Part shown: piece after piece, positions 37,049 through 48,964 of the stretch
Position numbering within the stretch: the first letter of the stretch is position 1
How the letters are laid out: the number at the start of each line of letters is the position of its first letter
NCBI GenBank assembly: GCA_029964075.1
Contig: CM057142.1
Span: 36,334,392-36,398,391, forward strand
Direction of reading: 5' to 3'
Source: Patiria pectinifera
Lineage: Eukaryota > Echinodermata > Asteroidea > Valvatida > Asterinidae
DNA length: 64,000 bases
Translations under genes and position numbers: made by a program
Notes under the pieces: model-generated
What the model was told of the DNA's origin: nothing
Databases searched by the model: none
Seen by the model: only the letters and a program-made list of their open reading frames with translations

Positions 37049-37191
37049 GAAAGAATTCTCGTACAACGCGGACTGCGTAGTCGGTACAACGTTTGGTGTT
37101 CGGTGAGTCTTGTTCAAAAGCTAAATCTTTTATTTGTTGTTTGAAGCGGCTCAAAAACCTTTTTTGGGGGGCGGAGAATCTGTGCCTCCGG
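37049..37191 (-). pseudogene. Fragment resembling the N-terminal domain of DUF3504/Crypton-type proteins
   Basis: The minus-strand frame reads FSAPQKRFLSRFKQQ, then DSPNTKRCTDYAVRV and REFF. This resembles the start of the tyrosine-recombinase-like DUF3504 proteins of animal genomes (KRF near the start, then xNTxKxTxxAVxxFxxW/F). It is limited to about 47 codons, begins after a stop and fades after REFF. It lies in the sequence inserted into the left arm of the nested inverted structure, so it probably comes from a mobile element or a retained exon piece. Confidence 0.35.
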
Positions 37192-38324
37192 GCTCAGCTG
37201 ACATGTTGAGGCTGATGAGGATCGTATACGAAAAAAACTAACTGTGTCAGCTCTGCATTTCCGAAGTTCTGAAGGCCTAGGCACCGTTACTAGAGTCAGT
37301 CAAAACGTAAACATAATCTTAATGCCGCTCGTCGCTGGCCGCCAAATTAAAGTAATATCGTCTGCAAATGCACTGCTCCCTCACTGCTATGCATTATATT
37401 GTGGAACGTAAAAGTACTGCGGGGTACCAGTGAGTACAAGTATAGTCTGGTTTAAACGCGGTCCGCGCATAATGGTTTGGACTGTGGGGCGGGGACTAGT
37501 CTACATGCATGTGATATCACAATGTGATATACAACGGGAGTGTGCCATGCATATTTATCGCCCGGTCAGGTGATCGTCCTGGGCCAATGAAAATACAGTA
37601 TAAAGACAGAGGTATGACAATATTAGTTATCTTGCGAGCGCGAGTGGAACACGGAATAATGTAGTGCGTCTGTGTCCCACATACCACGAGGCCGAAGGCC
37701 GAGTGGTATGTGGGACACAGACGCACTACATTTTCCGTGTTCCACGAGCGCGAGCGTGATAACGAATTTATCTTCAAGCAAACTTGACGCACAGTAAAGT
37801 TGGAACACGCATGCTGTGTAACCTACAAGCAACTTTTGAATTCACAGTGAATTGTGCAGCACTAATCGCGTCACGTAGGCTTAGAATAGCGCAATACGCG
37901 GAGTGCGGTATGGACCGTGGCCGTGCGGTATGGTTATATGTAGCACGGCTTGTTGCCATGGATCGACCAATCAGGATCGAGGAATCAAGTTTGCTTGAAG
38001 ATAAATATATTTGTCATACCTCTGTCTTTATACTGTATTTTCATTGGCCCAGGACGATCACCTGACCGGGCGATAAATATGCATGGCACACTCCCGTTGT
38101 ATATCACATTGTGATATCACATGCATGTACATGTAGACTAGTCCCCGCCCCACAGTCCAAACCATTATGCGCGGACCGCGTTTAAACCAGACTATACTTG
38201 TACTCACTGGTACCCCGCAGTACTTTCACGTTCCACAATATAATGTATAGCAGTGAGGGAGCAGTGCATTTGCAGACGATATTTACTTTAATTTGGCGGC
38301 CAGCGACGAGCGGCATTAAGATTA

Positions 38325-38883
38325 GGCAGTGTATATTTTGCCGGAGACGGCAAACCTTTAGTAAACGTTAGTTTGCCGGATATGCACTGAACATGCGCAG
38401 TTACTGTTTTTTTGTACATTTTCCGGTGACAAGTTTTAGTTTGGCTCCATGCCAAAATTATCGTTGTTACCTCGTATTCACAAGATGGGATTCAGACCAT
38501 TTTATAATTTCGGACTTTATTTCCCTTTTAAAAAAAATCCTCCAGAGCCACAAATCTGAAAAAGAAAATGTAATACTCTGCAAAAAATGTTTGAGACATG
38601 TTAAAATAATAAAAGAAGAATATTCTTATTTATTTGGGGATGAGAAAAAAAAACTTAAAAATGTGGTGCGGTCGGAATCGAACGCGAGTCATCCCGCTTT
38701 CTAGAGCATTTGCTTAACCATTATACCAAACATGCTACACAACTTTTGATGGGAATTTAATACATCGTATAATTCAGCCCTATTTTAAAGAGTACAGCGC
38801 CCTCTGTTGATATGGATTGCCGCCGGCAAACCTTTAGTAATCGTTAGTTTGCCGTCATTACCTCCGGCAAAATATCCACTATC
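38325..38883. mobile_element. 559-bp element with tRNA-like insert in the right arm of the nested structure
   Basis: Comparison with the intact left arm (cataatcttaatgcc) shows exactly what was inserted. Termini ggcagtgtatattttgccgg and, inverted, gatagtggatattttgccgg are flanked by ttaagatta (38316-38324) and ttaatatta (38884-38892), a 9-bp direct repeat with one mismatch. It contains two small palindromes of ggcaaacctttagtaa type at its ends and a tRNA-like segment. Confidence 0.7.
38661..38735 (-). ncRNA. tRNA-like sequence (SINE head or tRNA relic)
   Basis: On the minus strand, an A-box-like TGGTATAATGG and a B-box-like GTTCGATTCCG occur at tRNA spacing around ctctagaaagcgggatg. The T-arm stem does not pair, so it is not a functional tRNA gene. 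The anticodon-loop region ctagaaagc matches that of the tRNA-like units at 61478 and 62698. Confidence 0.45.
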
Positions 38884-39581
38884 TTAATATTATGTTTACA
38901 TTTTGACTGACTCTAGAAAAAACAAGTAAAATACATCATCAAGACAGAGGTATGACAAAACAGTTGTTGACTGATGTGATGTGGGATATGACGTTTTGAA
39001 CACCCTCGGGGACGCATAGCACCCTCGGCTTCGCCTCGGGCGCTATGCGTCCCTCGGGTGTTCAAAACGTCATATCCCACATCACATCAGTCAACAACTG
39101 TTAAATATATAATTGTGATTGCAAATCATGAAATCTCGCAAAGGTCTTCATTTTTCAACCTGCACGTGTTTCACACGAAAATGAAGCGTATGCTTTCCTC
39201 TATCTACTAAGCCTTGCCATTTGTTTCAGCCTTTTTTTAAGAATCGAAAGTACACCTAAAAACTATCGGTCCTCCATTATATTGATAAAACATATGATTT
39301 TGTTTGACAGGCCATAAAAACAACACTTTATATTTGTCAAAAGCAGTTATATTTGTTATCAAAATAAAGCACACGATTTCAACTTTTAACTTATCTAGCC
39401 ATCTTGGCCAAAGAGTGCATGTATCTAGGCACTCTTTGTGTTATTCTGTAGTCTCGAATAAATCTCATAAAATCTCGCGTACGCTTTTGGGCCATGCGTG
39501 CTTGAACTCGGGACGAGAAACTGAGGTCAAACAGGGTTGTGTGCGTGACACGGCTACTGACTGACTTTGTGTAACGTATAC

Positions 39582-40659
39582 CAGGGTTCGACCTTAACAA
39601 TTTTTTTCACTAGCCAGCCGGGCTACTGAAACAATCTATTAACTAACCCGCGGGTATTTTCACTAGCCCGCATGGTTTTTTTTCTTTTAAAGAGAGTGCA
39701 TGCATGTAAAACGTGTATAGAGCCTGAAAGTTGACCCCTGGTGGCGCGTTTCAGGGTCCCTCGAAAAGGGAATTAACGTGTAAAAGTCAGGGTTAATTAA
39801 ATTAGTTTTGATACATTGATTTCTTAAGAAAATTACCCTCGGAATTTTATGGAAACTGAAAAATCTCTTGACGTGAAAGAGACATATCGTGCCAAAAATT
39901 TACCTATTACCTTCGAAAACATCCGTGTGGACTCAAGGAACTTGATCACTCGTTCACGTATGAACGTTTATGAAATAATTTTGTGGCGGTCATTGGGTAA
40001 AAACCATGGAAAAATATAAACTTAGGCCAAAAATAAAAGCCTCCGGCTTTTGGTGTGCGCGCGCGTCGCCGTAGCCATGCGCGTCAGCAAATTTTTTTTT
40101 TTTTTCAATTATAAGATGATGTCTCAAAACCGCCAAATCACTTATTTGACTGGAATCCTGCTGCTGCACAATTTTAACGTGTTTTTAGATGGGATTACGA
40201 TCGAGTATAAGCTCTTTGTGACCTATCTGGGCTCCAATAGATTTTGCACTAAATTTGCATTATTTTGAAGTCATCAGCCAAAATTTTGGAGGGAAAAAAT
40301 TAAAGAATAAGAAAAAGAAAACCCGCGTCACCGCACCACTTTTGGGGCAAGCTCCATACCAGAAACCGTTGTTGAGGAATGCCTTTTGTGACGGACAATT
40401 TTGTGTGAATAAACTTGAAGGACTTATATTCATTTACAAACAAATCTAAAATAACTGTTGATAAAAACTGCATTATTTATTATTAAAATGTGATCCATAC
40501 GAGCCTGAATAAATATAGAATCCATCAAGGGCGGATTCAGAACCCTTTTTTTAATTGGGGGGGGGGCAAAAAAAAGCTACTTAAGGAATAGTTTGACTTG
40601 CTTGCCGCTGTTTTGACTAGCATTTGGCTATAGCGGGCTACCGCTAATGTCGAACCCTG
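39582..40659. mobile_element. hAT-like element with a nested MITE
   Basis: Ends ccagggttcgaccttaacaa and, inverted, ccagggttcgacattagcgg define a 1.08-kb element; CAGGG termini are typical of hAT. Both ends continue with ctagc/gggctac motifs. I see no clean 8-bp duplication. The PIF/Harbinger-like MITE copy at 40025-40370 is nested inside. Confidence 0.55.
40025..40370. mobile_element. Second, degraded copy of the PIF/Harbinger-like MITE
   Basis: It is homologous in reverse orientation to 16503-16829: cgtcgccgtagccatg, the poly-T tract, cctgctgctgcacaatttta, gcttgccccaaaagtgg. The left end follows TTA and reads ggccaaaaataaaagcctcc; the right end is lost after ccagaaacc. Confidence 0.7.
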
Positions 40660-41716
40660 GTGTTACTCGTAATAAATGAATGATAAGTGTTTGACAGCCT
40701 TTTTTGCGGACAACTGAGGGCGCTGTTGCTGGGATTTCAAGATTTTAAGGGAGTTCTGTTCAATTGTGAACGCAAAAATTTGCTCATTGAAAACATTTGT
40801 GATAAAATTTTGCTCATTTGCTTGATGTCCAGTACCAGCAGGTATCCAGCTATGGATGTCAGGGGGCAACCACACAAGTCATCCGCATTTTCACGGCGCA
40901 TTGTAATGTTTGTTGAAGGGGGTTTCGTTTTTAGGATTGATGGCAAAACTCTTAACCATTTATTGAAATAATTGCTGAACAAAAATTGTAACAAATATCC
41001 GCCGGGGGGGGCAGACTGCCCCCTCTGACACCCCCCCCCCCCCATTGGATACGCTACTGTCGTGTACTAACACAACAACGAATCACCAAAACATATGGAC
41101 ATTCGCATTAGTATATAAACCAAAAGGCACCAAAATACCCTTGAATATGGCAAATAGAAAATTGAAAATAAGGTTAAATGGGAAGGGTGTATCTTCAAGG
41201 GTTACATAAAAAAATGCATTGCTTGGCCCATTTATTTAATACATCTCCATCACCTCGAACAAAAACACAAAATACATATCGAATACATGCGACCTATAGT
41301 ACACTGTTGTCCATGAAAAAGTATGAATTCCTAAACAATTAAATGGGTTTGTTTCAAACTATCTTTTGAAATTCATTAGACTATTTCCCATAATATGTAA
41401 ATGTTTGTATACCAGACCTAAGTTCAGCCTAAACTAGCGACTTGAGCCAAATACATAACATAGGCCTATACAAATCAAAGAAAGACCAAAGAATTTAAGT
41501 TGCAACTTATTTGAGCATTTTAAGTTGCAGTCAGTGAGCCAGTCAATGATTATAGGCTTGTCCGTCTGGGACCAGCAAAATTAACAGGAGAGGGCAGTTA
41601 AGCACCCAAATCCTTTTAAGGTTCATGATATACAACGTCATTGGCTTGAATTGGCCTGTAATAAGCGTATAGGCATTGCGCTGCTGATGATCAACCATTT
41701 ACCTTCGTAAATTCAG

Positions 41717-41995
41717 CAATGGGCGTTGCAGGGGAAGGGCAAGGGGGGCACATGTCCCCCGGGAAATCCCCAGCCTCCCCCTCCAAAAAAGAGGGGGGGG
41801 AAGGAAAACCAGAGAAAAAAAAGGAAAGAAAAAGAGGTTCGGAGTCATATTGCTGTAAATTTAATATGTTGGAGGTTGGGCAAATGTCCCTGCCCCCCTT
41901 TTAAAATGATAAATCGAGAATATGTTGGGGAAATACGAAATTTTTGAGGGAAATATGTTTTGCCCCCCTCTAGAAAAAATCCTAGCGACGCCCAT
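41717..41995. mobile_element. hAT-like MITE, 279 bp
   Basis: Left end caatgggcgttgcaggggaa and right end aaatcctagcgacgcccat are inverted. Flanks aaattcag (41709-41716) and gaattcag (41996-42003) agree at 7 of 8 bases, the length expected of a hAT target duplication. The interior is G- and C-run rich. Confidence 0.65.
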
Positions 41996-42456
41996 GAATT
42001 CAGGGTACTATGCTACAATCCCGGCCAAAATGGTTGGGACACTTGGAAATAACCTTAGCCTCCAACGGTCACCAACTCCCCCGCTCCCCCGGTCAATGTT
42101 GTTCTCTTCAGGGGATGGAGCCCACACCGCGCAATGAGAGACAATATTGAGCGGGGGCTGGGGGTTGGGGGCCCAGCGAGATTTGGCCAGGATTGTAGTT
42201 TGCTCTGACTGTCCTTCTTATTCTCGTGGCAACCAAGTGCCTTGACGTGTTATAACAAATACCGACTTGGTGAACCAGTTATACCAGCATATTGAATACC
42301 ATAACGATTCGCAGTCACATCTTCCAGTCACATGACAAAGTCAAACTGGATGATGATGCCTATCGGCGATACCAAGTCAACTTTCTGAGATTCTGAAATT
42401 CTGAAAGTTCCATTCGAATGCTATAGATTTTCCCGGCTATTTTAAAACGTTTTCTT

Positions 42457-42624
42457 ATAACATGCCTGCACACTGCGTATTGTGACACGAACTGCACGTT
42501 CTGTTAGTACATGCGTCTCTTATATAAAACATGTGCAAACATGGCGGGCCGCATGGCAACCCCAAATGGTGAGTCCCCTCAATTCTTTGTCAATTCTCAT
42601 CGACCTAAACTCAGTATCATAACG
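42457..42624 (+). repeat. 5' LTR of the Ty3/Gypsy element
   Basis: About 168 bp, ending at the primer-binding-like site that starts at 42625. It matches the 3' LTR along its whole length with scattered differences. Confidence 0.75.
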
Positions 42625-42699
42625 TGGTGGCAGTGGTAGTTGACTCAGGATGAAATAGCCATCATTTTGCCATCCACTTTTCACATCCAAAAATGACAC

Positions 42700-43660
42700 C
42701 GCGATGGCGCCCGTCGTTGAAAGCAGTATCTACCGCTCCGCCCATCGGCTGTCTGGACATTTACGACCAGATTGAAGACATAGGCAACTACATCGAGCGT
42801 CTTGTTTTGTTGCAAATGACATCCCTGCGGCGAAACAACCGTCAGTTTTGTTGAGGCACTTGGATCTGCTGTCTACAAGACTGTAAAAAGCCTAGCTGAA
42901 CCAACTCCAGTGTCACAGAAGAGCTACAAAGACCTCTGTGATACGCTTGTGTCACACTCCGGCCCGAAGCGACTAGTCAGATTTTACAAACGTGATCAAC
43001 ACACCGATGAGTCCATCGCTCAGTATGCAGTTGCACTACTAAACTTGGCCAGCCCCTGCAAGTTTTGGGTAATTTCTGGATGATGCTTTGTGCGATCGCC
43101 TGATTTGTGGCCTCCAGAGGGAGTACGTTCAGAAACTTCTTCTGACAAAGGACAGTCTCACTTTCAGAAAGTCCTGGAAAGCGCGAACACTCTTAAGACA
43201 GCCACCAAAGATCTCTGCGAAATCAAAGGAACACACAACACGGCCGCTGTTCAAGCAGTACAACATCGACCTCGACAGAAAACGCCCAACACTCATTCGC
43301 CCAAGCCTAACACATGTCAAGCCAGGTGTCCCAATTGCAGATACGTTTCAAGTCATGCAACGTGCCCTGCCAGAGGCCAGCAGTGCAACTTGTCCTGTCA
43401 CAAAACTGGACCCTTCGGCAAACTTTGCCGATCCAAGCGCAAACACACGCGAGCTGTGACTGCTCGCAATGAATCTGAAGTTTGAGTTCTTCGTCGGCTC
43501 AGTATCGGGCAACAGTGACCAAACACACACTCCATGGCGTCAGACCATCGTTGTTGAGGACAAGCCCGTCAACCTCCTGCTCGACACCGGGTCAGAGGTA
43601 AACATACCGCCGTTTATGTTTACCGCACCCTCAAGCTCCATGACACGACCTTGCAGTTCA
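42700..43660 (+). pseudogene. Gag and protease remnants
   Basis: Coding similarity is broken among frames. A Cys/His nucleocapsid region at about 43327-43445 reads CPNC, later CPARGQQCN and CHKTG...GKLC, with a damaged second knuckle. At about 43565 the aspartic protease core LLLDTGSEVN is visible. Stops and shifts separate both parts. Confidence 0.7.
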
Positions 43661-44143
43661 CGCCTACAACTTGTTTGTGTGGTTTCTTCGTCGGAAAAGT
43701 GAAACCGAGAGGGCAAAAGCGTTTATCTTGTGAAGTCAAGGGCAAGTACCATGTTCTGACTTTCCTCGTAATTGATGATGGTGAGCCAGTTTTGGGAAAA
43801 TGCCTTTATGTCCCTTAACCTGGTGCAGCGTGTGTACACTTTGATCAATGACAGCAGTGTTTTCAAGCGAACCAGATGCCTTCGCGGCCCCCCTGACTGA
43901 CTGACTGACAATGCCACACCACACTGCGTCCATGCCCCTCGTCGCATCCCCTTGCCCCTGCATCCAAAGCTCAAGACAGAACTGGACAAAATGGAGAAAC
44001 ATGGCATCATCTCGCGCATCACAGATCCTACTGATTGGTGCGCCCCAAATGTATTGTTCCCAACAAAAATGGGGACATCAGAATCTGCGTGGATCTGCTA
44101 ATGCTGAACAAAGCCGTGGCCAGAGAGCACTCCACCATGCCTG

Positions 44144-44569
44144 ATGCCAAGCATGGGTTTTGGCAAATTCCAGAGAATGTACCAGAGAATCATGAGTGAT
44201 CTGCTGGTAAATCTCCCAGGAGTAGTCGTCTACATGGACGATGTTCTCGTCACTGGTGCTACACCGCAAAAACATGATGCACGTCTTCGTCATGCTCTCA
44301 AAATCATTCAAGGAGCTGGGTTGAGGCAAAACAAGGACAAGTTCAAAATTGCACAAGAACAGGTGAATTTCCTCAGCCATCGACTTGGTAAGGAAGTAAT
44401 TTATCCTGACCTTGCCAAAGTAGACTCCATCCTGCAAATGTCGCCACCTTCAACGAAGGAGAAAGTCAAACGTCTGATGGGGATGGTCAACTTACTTTCT
44501 CGCTTCATACCCCATTCAGCCTCTGTAGCTGCACCGATCAACAACCTGATGAAAGACGACACTGAGTGA
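44144..44569 (+). pseudogene. Reverse transcriptase remnant
   Basis: The 141-codon frame contains VVVYMDDVLVTG (the RT catalytic box) followed by LRQNKDKFKIAQEQVNFLSH and the connection region RLMGMVNLLSRFIPH. Much of the palm before the YMDD box is missing, so the enzyme cannot be active. Confidence 0.85.
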
Positions 44570-44663
44570 ACTTGGGGTCCGGCACAACGCACAGCGTTTC
44601 GACAACTCAAGACTGCTTACGACAGCCCTAACGCTTCCATACTACGACCCAACAAAGCCAATA

Positions 44664-44951
44664 ATGGTCAGTGCTGGCGTCAGCAGTTATGGCATTGGTG
44701 GTTACATCCTTCAGAAGCACGAAGACAAGTCGTGCAGGCCAGAAACATTGTGCTCCCGAAGTCTGACACGTGCCGAACAACGTTATGCACAGATCGAAAA
44801 GGAGCTACTGGCTGCTGTTTGGTCATGCGAGCGTTTCTACATCTATCTCCGTGGTCTACGAGAGACGCTCCAGACAGACCACAAACCCCTTGTGTCCTTA
44901 ATCAACCAGAAGGACTTGTGTGATGCCCCCTGCGTTGCCAACGACCACTGA
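44664..44951 (+). pseudogene. RNase H remnant
   Basis: SSYGIGGYILQ, then SRSLTRAEQRYAQIEKELLA and TDHKPLVSLI are the standard Ty3/Gypsy RNase H blocks. The frame ends early, soon after KDL. Confidence 0.85.
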
Positions 44952-45239
44952 TGAGTCTGATGAAGTACACCGAGTAAGAACCTGCTTGCGGCCGATGCAC
45001 TCTCACCAGCCCCTCTCCATCGTGACAAAACGGCAGAGTCCAATGAAGATTTGGAAGACGAGATCGAAGCCCATGTTTACTTGACCACATCCCAGTGTCC
45101 CGCATCTGATGCGAAGCTGGTTGAAATAGCTGCAGAAACCAGCCGCGACTGTACCCTGAGTGCAGTTATCTCTTTCGTCAAAGAAGGGTGGCCGAAGTAC
45201 CAGAAAGATGTCAGAGTTGAGACGGTTCTAGGATGACTA

Positions 45240-45700
45240 GGACAAGATCAGCTTAGAAGGTGGTATTCTCACATATGGCGACTACATTGTGATACCACTG
45301 AGCCTGAGACAACAAATGTTGCACAGAATTTATGAGGGTCACCAAGGCATCTCGAAAAGCCGCCTCCGAGCCAATCAAGCAGTTTGGTGGCCTGGCATAC
45401 GTACCGACATAGCCCAGTATGTCCAGTCTTGCCCACATTGCCAGGATATCCAACCATCACAACGAGCGAGCCACTGTTGTCTACACAACTACCACAGAGA
45501 CCATGGCAGCAGATTGCCTGTGGTAGACTACCATCCTCGAAGTTGTACGCCATGCTGGTACTCCGCGGTCCTACATCATCTGCATCAACGGCATCGAGTA
45601 CCGTCGAAACAGACGTCACATCATACTGCTGTCCAAACCAACACCAGATCCAATCCTAGACATTGCGTTACCACCTAAGGATCCGCAACCGGCAGAAGCT
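45240..45700 (+). pseudogene. Integrase N-terminus remnant
   Basis: LRQQMLHRIYEGHQGISKSR, then VWWPGIRTDI and SCPHCQDIQPSQ give the HHCC zinc-binding segment of a retroviral-type integrase. The catalytic core downstream is truncated and frameshifted. Confidence 0.8.
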
Positions 45701-46612
45701 CCATTTACCAGAGCACCAGCTTGGCACCAAGACTACATCATGTCTTAACACTAGCCTTGTTGCACAGTTCATTGAGTCAAATCAATAATAAGTGTTTTGA
45801 TATTTACCCAATCAATCAGAAACAATCAGAGAAAAAGAACAAACACTTTGACTCGCGATTTCAGTTTGAATGGACACTGATCTGCCTACTCAATATAATG
45901 TTAACTCAATATTTTGCAAGAAACCAGATCTCATGTGAACTTGCTGAACAATAAGCAACTCTATTTCAGTGCAGAAACTCTTTGATTATTCAAACTCAAA
46001 GAACTCAACTTTATGTAGGGGACCCAATGATACCCCTTTAATTTATTTCATGTCCTTCATTGTCGTCCTAAGTTTTGTTCGTAACGGGTTGTCCGGAAAA
46101 ACATTGCGCAATGATCTTTAATTTAGTACGTGTAGTTCATTTCAAGTTTTAATCATTGGAAGTGCGGGCCAAGGACCTTGTTATGTAACAACATTTGTTT
46201 ATTTTTTATCAATGTTCTCTTTGTTGTAAATTTCCGAGGTCTGTTGGCCTGATATCAACTTTAAGTTTTTTTCCGAAGGGTTTAGACTGTACTACACGGG
46301 CACATAAATACCGCCCAAAAACGCGGGTTTTGGCACCGCCTGCTCGACTCTTTGCAGGTAGCCCCAGTCTCGGGGCCTGACTACTACCACTATTATACTG
46401 ATAGAATAAACCCTCTGGAAGGAAGAGAACTGAAGAACACTGGCTGCCACGTGTACATGTACTCGTGAACCTGCGTGCCTGGCCCCCTCCTTCCTCTTTT
46501 CACCCTTTCCACCGGCCCGGTTCTCCACATTTAGATTGATTCCAGTTAATTGCAAATTGATGATTCACTTTAGTTGTTCATTAACCCGAATTTCCTTTCA
46601 GGAAAAGGGAAG

Positions 46613-46776
46613 ATAACATGCCTTTCACACTGTGTATTGTGACACGAACTGCACGTTCTGTAAGTACATGCGTCTATTAATAAATCATGTGCAAACATGG
46701 CGGCCCGCATGGCGAACCCAATGGTGAGTCCGCTAAGTTCTTTGTCAATTCTCATCAACCTAAACCCAGTATAACA
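46613..46776 (+). repeat. 3' LTR of the Ty3/Gypsy element
   Basis: 164 bp, following the purine tract at 46599-46612 and ending cccagtataaca. Confidence 0.75.
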
Positions 46777-48634
46777 CGTTTATCATTGGAACTCACCGAT
46801 TATAATATTCAAATTCGTTTATCACATGGATAAAGCGCATTTTCAAGGTTTCGTTGCGTTTTGTTGTCGGAAAATTTCAAGTTCAGTTCAAGCAAATTCA
46901 AACAATAAGCACACGTTTTCGTCCCGGAGTCTTCGATTTCGTCTCGTCAATTTGGCTAGACCTTGTCAGAAATCAAATTCGTCTTATTGATTTTCTCCTT
47001 ATTGATTTGTGCGAGGTCGCACAACAAGCGTAACTCATAATAGGATCTTCAAAATATTAGTTGGGTCCAAAACATAAGTTCTGTGACCATTCTCTGGCTA
47101 GGATGGTTTGACGATGGATTTGACTTCTGTGGACCATTTATAAAGAAATTAGCCCCCCGGTCCCTCCCAAAAAATCCCGGCATTTTTTGCTAGGGGGCCA
47201 AATCCAAGATGGCCGCCGGCGCCATCTTGAAAAATTAACTTTTGAACCAGAGCACCTACAATCATGTATGAAAACACTTTTTCAGGTAAGTCGACCATGA
47301 GGATTCCGATTCTGACATCAGTTTGACGCTATGACATCATTTTGACCTAGAAATTTAAGATGGCCATTCGATAGAGCAAAAACATAACTTTTAAACGGGA
47401 GCACCTACGATCATAAATGAACAAATTATTTAGGCAAAACCATTGCGCTGATACAATTTAAAAAGGTCCTGGACCAATCCAGCATAAGGAGTGAGGTCCT
47501 AATGGGATCGAGGGGCATATCGGCTAGATTTTGTATAAGCACAACGACGTTCTGAGTTGTTTTAACTGTAACGGACCTTTGCTGTCATCCGAGCGGTTTA
47601 TCATTAGAGCTAGGGTAGTCGTAGTCTTATCAGGTTGGAATCGGCACCGGTCTGTCATTGGATAGCGTGGCGACAGTGCTGATTCCTATCTCCCTGCTTA
47701 GTACTGCAGACTAGAAATTATCACTTACACTGCATGTACATGTATTTGAATAACCTACAACAGCAAGAGAGAGACACAGACACGTCTGTATGGTTTCAGC
47801 TCTAAACCAGTTCTCCTCGTTTATTTAACTCAACACATACTTTATATCTCACTTACAATCAAGGATGCTTACAATTAGTTGTCCTAAACCCTGCCCCCTT
47901 AAATTGTGATGGTTTGTGATGAATTTGGAACATGCTTGTATCTTTCGACAATGTGCATCTTTCCATGCACCTTCCAGTGTGGTAGGCTTTGCGACAAGGC
48001 CACCGATTCTATGACCTCAAATGAGAGGTTGGAAAATCCCAAGAAAAAAAACCTGTAATGGAGTGGTCTGGACAAATTCGGAGATGTCCATGCAACTGAC
48101 AATTCCGAAAAAAAAGCCCTGTTGGACACTATGTGTCCATGATGCATGTAGGTTCACCTTATGAAATACCAAGAAACTTGAACAGGCCAACAAAAGACAA
48201 AAAAAAAGAGGTTGATGAATGCCAATCTCAGTCTTTGTCTATGTCTGTTGTCTGTTGCCCAGCTGCGGCTTCAGCTGCCAAGTAGCTGCAATCGAGTTTG
48301 GGGGCAATACATCATAAAACAAAGTGTTAATGGAGCTGTAAGACAGATTCAGCAAAGCACCCAGAATCAAAGCCAATTCTGATTTCATACAATCACGCAT
48401 GGTCAGCTTTCGAGAGACAGAGTGGCCATGGAAGATCAGAGCCTGCGAGACAGAATCAACTGTCTGATCGATCCCGCAGCTGATCCGCCCTACGCGCTTG
48501 AGATCAGATAACACGTCATATGTCGTTAACAATTCATAGCTATCAGAAAATAAGTGAAGATGACAAACTCCCACGCATGCTCAATGTAACTCTCTATAAG
48601 GTTTAGACCATCTTCTTTGGTTGTATAAGAACAG

Positions 48635-48659
48635 TAACCCTAACCCTAACCCTAATCCC
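48635..48659 (-). repeat. Interstitial telomere-like repeat
   Basis: Three and a half CCCTAA units (TTAGGG on the minus strand), inside the 3-kb inverted-terminus element. TTAGGG is the metazoan telomere unit. Confidence 0.8.
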
Positions 48660-48964
48660 AACATCCAGGGTCAAGTCATCCTATATAAAAGATATCCTAA
48701 CCCGGGATTTTTTAGGGCAAGATCGGCTTCCGCTCCAACCCTCGGAGGAACCAAAGTGATCTAATCTATGACAAGTTTGTCGGGGGGGGGGGAGGTCGTG
48801 TAGAAGCAGCTCTGTCCTCTGTCGGTGTCAGCATAGTAGTGAGCAATTGGTGCGAAATGTGGCTGAGCGGCTCAGAGATGTCATCAATTCAATCTGACTC
48901 GTCCCAGAGCTAGGAGAGGGGGAGCCGCTCTCGCTTCTCATGGTGCAGCAGATATCTGCTTTGC

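Larger units (their letters stand above)
36637..39108. repeat. Nested large inverted structure with three palindromes
   Basis: Arms 36637-37640 and 38005-39108 are inverted copies, each interrupted by an insertion (about 36832-37286 left; 38325-38883 right). Three almost perfect palindromes are embedded: 36641-36786, 37626-37764 and 38957-39102. Each has a centre of the type gaggcgaagccgag or gaggccgaaggccg. Matching sequence between the arms includes cagaggtatgacaaaacagt and the segment around ccagactatacttgtactca. The structure has the features of nested foldback transposons. Confidence 0.85.
42457..46776 (+). mobile_element. Decayed Ty3/Gypsy LTR retrotransposon
   Basis: Two short LTRs (42457-42624 and 46613-46776, about 165 bp) share gtgacacgaactgcacgttc and the stretch gcaaacatggcgg(g/c)cc. 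A primer-binding-like TGGTGGCAGTGGTAG follows the 5' LTR directly, and a polypurine tract aggaaaagggaag precedes the 3' LTR. Between them lie, in order and in changing frames, Gag-type zinc knuckles, protease, reverse transcriptase, RNase H and the integrase N-terminus. Multiple frameshifts, stops and deletions make it non-functional. It lies in the proposed kinase intron. A cgttt after the 3' LTR and near the 5' LTR may be the target duplication. Confidence 0.88.

Noticed and set aside
38661-38735. Functional tRNA gene
   Set aside because: The T-arm stem does not pair; the sequence lies inside a transposable element.
48239-48574. 111-codon minus-strand frame in the long-TIR element
   Set aside because: The likely coding direction of the element is plus; no domain is seen on the minus strand.
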